A DNA stretch of 23,875 nucleotides from IMG/VR virus record IMGVR_UViG_3300024265_000202, positions 1 through 23,875 of that record, one strand, 5' to 3'. The stretch comes from a virus. Below are positions 22,307 to 23,875 of the stretch, one piece after another (the stretch's first letter is position 1; each line of letters begins with the position of its first letter). The notes under the pieces are model-generated. The model had not been told where the DNA came from. It did not search any database and saw nothing but the letters and a program-made list of their open reading frames with translations. The position numbers and the translations under genes were made by a program.

Positions 22307-23064
22307 AGCCGTCCTTCTCCCTTGGCCAGTTGGAACATTACCTTCATAAATCTCTTCATGACTGGATTCTTTAAATCGAAATAATCCAGATAAGTCATTA
22401 GAGCATTAGAGGATTCTAACCCTCTAAGATTCTGGAAAGGTTTCTGAATAATACGTAATATTTCTTCGTTGGTATATCCTCTTCCTACCAGTTCATTAAA
22501 AGCTGTGGTTGCCCACGCTGAAAGTTCATATTTATTGGACAGGTACGCTTCAAGTTTTTCCTGTTCTGTCTTACCGGGTGTCGGTAGATTAAACTGTCGA
22601 ACCAATTCCATATGTTTCCCGGCGGACTTGGCCCGTGCATGTTGAGTCCGGTGTACCTGTTCGTGTCCTACAATGTTAGCGAACCTCTCAACAAAATAAC
22701 GCCAGTTATTTGGTGTCAGAGCGGCTTGCCATAAATTCTTATTTACATAGACAACCATGATGGGAGTTTTCTCCCCCACAGCCGTGAATCCGCCATTCAA
22801 CCCTACCTCATTCTCATCTTCGTTTGAGGACATTCCGTTGTGATTATACCCGATAAAAACACCATCATTAATAAACGCCTTCAGCAACAAATCAGCTAAC
22901 TTTTTATTCCCAGCCGTGATCCCCTTAGCCGATGGTATTCCCATACCTTTTACAATAGCCTTAAACTGTTTCTCCAGTTTGACCAGACGTGATTTCACCC
23001 ACCCAGTGTCAGACTGAATAGCGGCTTCTATAATCACGTCTAATGACTCCTTAAATCTTATCAT
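22303..23064 (-). CDS. Putative injected HExxH metalloprotease 1
   Basis: 253 residues. H134-E135-Q-V-H138 (IVGHEQVHRTQH) is a zinc-protease signature, and E180 in SNKYELSAWATTAF, about 42 residues on, is a likely third ligand. The spacing and the shared HExVHxxQ suggest it is a diverged paralogue of the neighbour at 21500-22306. The N-terminus MIRFKESLDVIIEAA is a looser match to the capsid-targeting sequence, with IIE at residues 11-13 as a possible cleavage site. The N-terminal ~100 residues differ from the paralogue. No export signal. It starts by ATGA overlap with gp15, so it is co-expressed with the tail gene. Confidence 0.8.
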   Translation of the reverse strand: MIRFKESLDVIIEAAIQSDTGWVKSRLVKLEKQFKAIVKGMGIPSAKGITAGNKKLADLLLKAFINDGVFIGYNHNGMSSNEDENEVGLNGGFTAVGEKTPIMVVYVNKNLWQAALTPNNWRYFVERFANIVGHEQVHRTQHARAKSAGKHMELVRQFNLPTPGKTEQEKLEAYLSNKYELSAWATTAFNELVGRGYTNEEILRIIQKPFQNLRGLESSNALMTYLDYFDLKNPVMKRFMKVMFQLAKGEGRL

Positions 23065-23765
23065 GGTGGGTCAGTTATCGTTGTTTCAAACTCTGTTATA
23101 GTTACAAGTTCAATTTCCTTGGTTGGAGATATTCCCTGAGAAATCATAAGTTCAATTTCTGTGATAAGCCCTTCATTCCCAAGTTCTGGATATAGATGAG
23201 TTTTCATAATGAAATCAAACGAAAACTCTAACACCCGTTCATCTGTTTCTGTTAGATCACGAAAGGTCATTTCTGGAGAGATACTTTCCATGATGACCTC
23301 CACGTCATGGGCTACTCCCAATAACGGAAATTCGTTTACAGTGACATTCCTCTTGGGATTGAACCCTTGAGCAATCTGTTCAATGATTTGAAGAGCATCC
23401 GTCATTTTAATAGTCCAGAGCGAGAGCGTTATTCCAATATTGTAAGGCGCTGGTTGGAATGTAAAATCTCTAAACCCAGCTACGGGGTCTTCTATAATTT
23501 TGTTAAATGGATTAAGCCGTCTATCCGGATCATGTTGGATGGAGTTAAATTGGACGGAGAGCCGGGGAAGCACGTTCCCTATGCTCTCCGTCACTATCTG
23601 GGTGACCCATATAACCATCTTATGTTTCATATCAAAGCTGATAGGCACCTTGATGTCTTTGGTCACAGCACCAAGATTGTCGAATCGATTAATATGAATA
23701 TTATCGAACATCGACATAAATGCTACAAAGTTTTTACGTATGATACTGTGATAAAAAAATGCCAT
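23061..23765 (-). CDS. gp15: Tail sheath stabiliser / tail terminator (T4 gp15-like)
   Basis: 234 residues (T4 gp15 has 272). In T4, gp15 hexamers cap the finished tail tube and sheath and form the surface that joins the head. Matching landmarks: FFYHSIIRKNFVAFMSMFDN at the start, KVPISF at ~40-45, a conserved region with LPRLSVQF, PAPYNIGITLSLWT and ALQIIEQIAQGFNP at ~110-155, and the end with an ELGNEGLI segment and a short, Thr/Pro-rich tail. It starts by a TAATG overlap with the Gly-rich gene. Its presence with gp16 and gp17 means a contractile tail. Confidence 0.88.
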   Translation of the reverse strand: MAFFYHSIIRKNFVAFMSMFDNIHINRFDNLGAVTKDIKVPISFDMKHKMVIWVTQIVTESIGNVLPRLSVQFNSIQHDPDRRLNPFNKIIEDPVAGFRDFTFQPAPYNIGITLSLWTIKMTDALQIIEQIAQGFNPKRNVTVNEFPLLGVAHDVEVIMESISPEMTFRDLTETDERVLEFSFDFIMKTHLYPELGNEGLITEIELMISQGISPTKEIELVTITEFETTITDPP

Positions 23766-23875
23766 TATTTATGACCTTTTCCGCCTCCACGACCTCCACC
23801 AACTCCGCCGCCTTTACCACTTCCACGGCCGCCGCCAACTCCACCACCACGTCCGCCGCCTTTACCACTTCCACG
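23765..23875 (-). CDS. C-terminal end of a Gly-rich protein, truncated by the window
   Basis: Only the last 36 residues lie in the window, running from the right edge to TAA 23765-23767. They are made of RGSGKGGG, RGGGVGGG and VGGGRGGG units ending KGHK. In the T4 order, gene 14 (neck) precedes gene 15, so this could be the tail of a neck protein, but composition alone cannot show that. A flexible, basic Gly-rich end could contact DNA, RNA or the head wall. The stop overlaps the gp15 start as TAATG. Confidence 0.7.
   Translation of the reverse strand, partial: RGSGKGGGRGGGVGGGRGSGKGGGVGGGRGGGKGHK
23804..23875 (-). repeat. Gly-rich tandem repeat
   Basis: An identical 24-nt sequence, encoding RGSGKGGG, lies at 23804-23827 and 23852-23875, 48 nt apart, so the repeat period is about 16 residues. 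The tract continues past the edge, so copy number is unknown. Confidence 0.75.

Noticed and set aside
23763-23774. CATAAATAATGG before gp15 as a late promoter
   Set aside because: First base of the box differs, and it overlaps the coding end of the Gly-rich gene and the gp15 start, leaving no leader or Shine-Dalgarno.

Overview
The window is a piece of a T4-type tailed phage (myovirus) genome, most likely from a Gram-negative host. The phage assignment rests on four recognisable T4 homologues read leftward at the right end: tail sheath stabiliser gp15, small terminase gp16, head completion protein gp4, and large terminase gp17, whose nuclease acidic residues are spaced as in T4. Two copies of the T4-type late promoter box TATAAATA support it. 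A Gram-negative host is suggested by Sec signal peptides, a lipobox protein in the lysis region, and an amidase endolysin without its own export signal. All coding stretches are very tightly packed (ATGA and TAATG overlaps, gaps of 0-10 nt). No tRNA gene, CRISPR array, insertion sequence or integrase was seen, and no stretch over 300 bases lacks a gene.

Region 1 (2-6068, + strand) is an operon of about 20 small genes behind one good sigma70-type promoter (151-179). Most encode proteins of 36-160 residues, many with CxxC zinc-binding knuckles and a few with one or two membrane segments. They look like early/accessory host-interaction genes. None has a function I can name with certainty; the first (200-688) has a Cys/His/Asp pattern that may be enzymatic. 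This operon meets the leftward operon head-on at 6053-6068, where the two last genes overlap.

Region 2 (6053-8240, - strand) is a short late unit behind a TATAAATA box at 8233-8240, with a strong hairpin in its leader. It encodes an Ig-like tail/baseplate-type protein, two unknown proteins, and an Amidase_3 endolysin.

Region 3 (8251-18224, - strand) is a second late unit behind a TATAAATA box at 18217-18224. Nearly every product is an exported or membrane protein: a holin-like protein with a signal peptide, a small membrane protein overlapped by a lipoprotein gene, a 2147-residue repetitive adhesin/fibre with a signal peptide, two beta-sandwich proteins with signal peptides (one frameshifted inside its signal peptide) and a 12-cysteine beta-helix protein with a signal peptide. 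Sec signals on fibre-like phage proteins are unusual and are one of the two main points of interest.

Region 4 (18237-23875, - strand) is the packaging/neck module: gp17, gp4, gp16, then four genes inserted between gp16 and gp15, then gp15 and the end of a Gly-rich protein. The four inserted products begin with short sequences closely resembling (three) or loosely resembling (one) the T4 capsid-targeting sequence that sends internal proteins into the prohead, ending in a gp21-type [IL]xE cleavage site. Two of them carry HExxH zinc-metalloprotease motifs. I infer a packaged cargo set, including two proteases, injected with the DNA. This is the strongest candidate for a new system.
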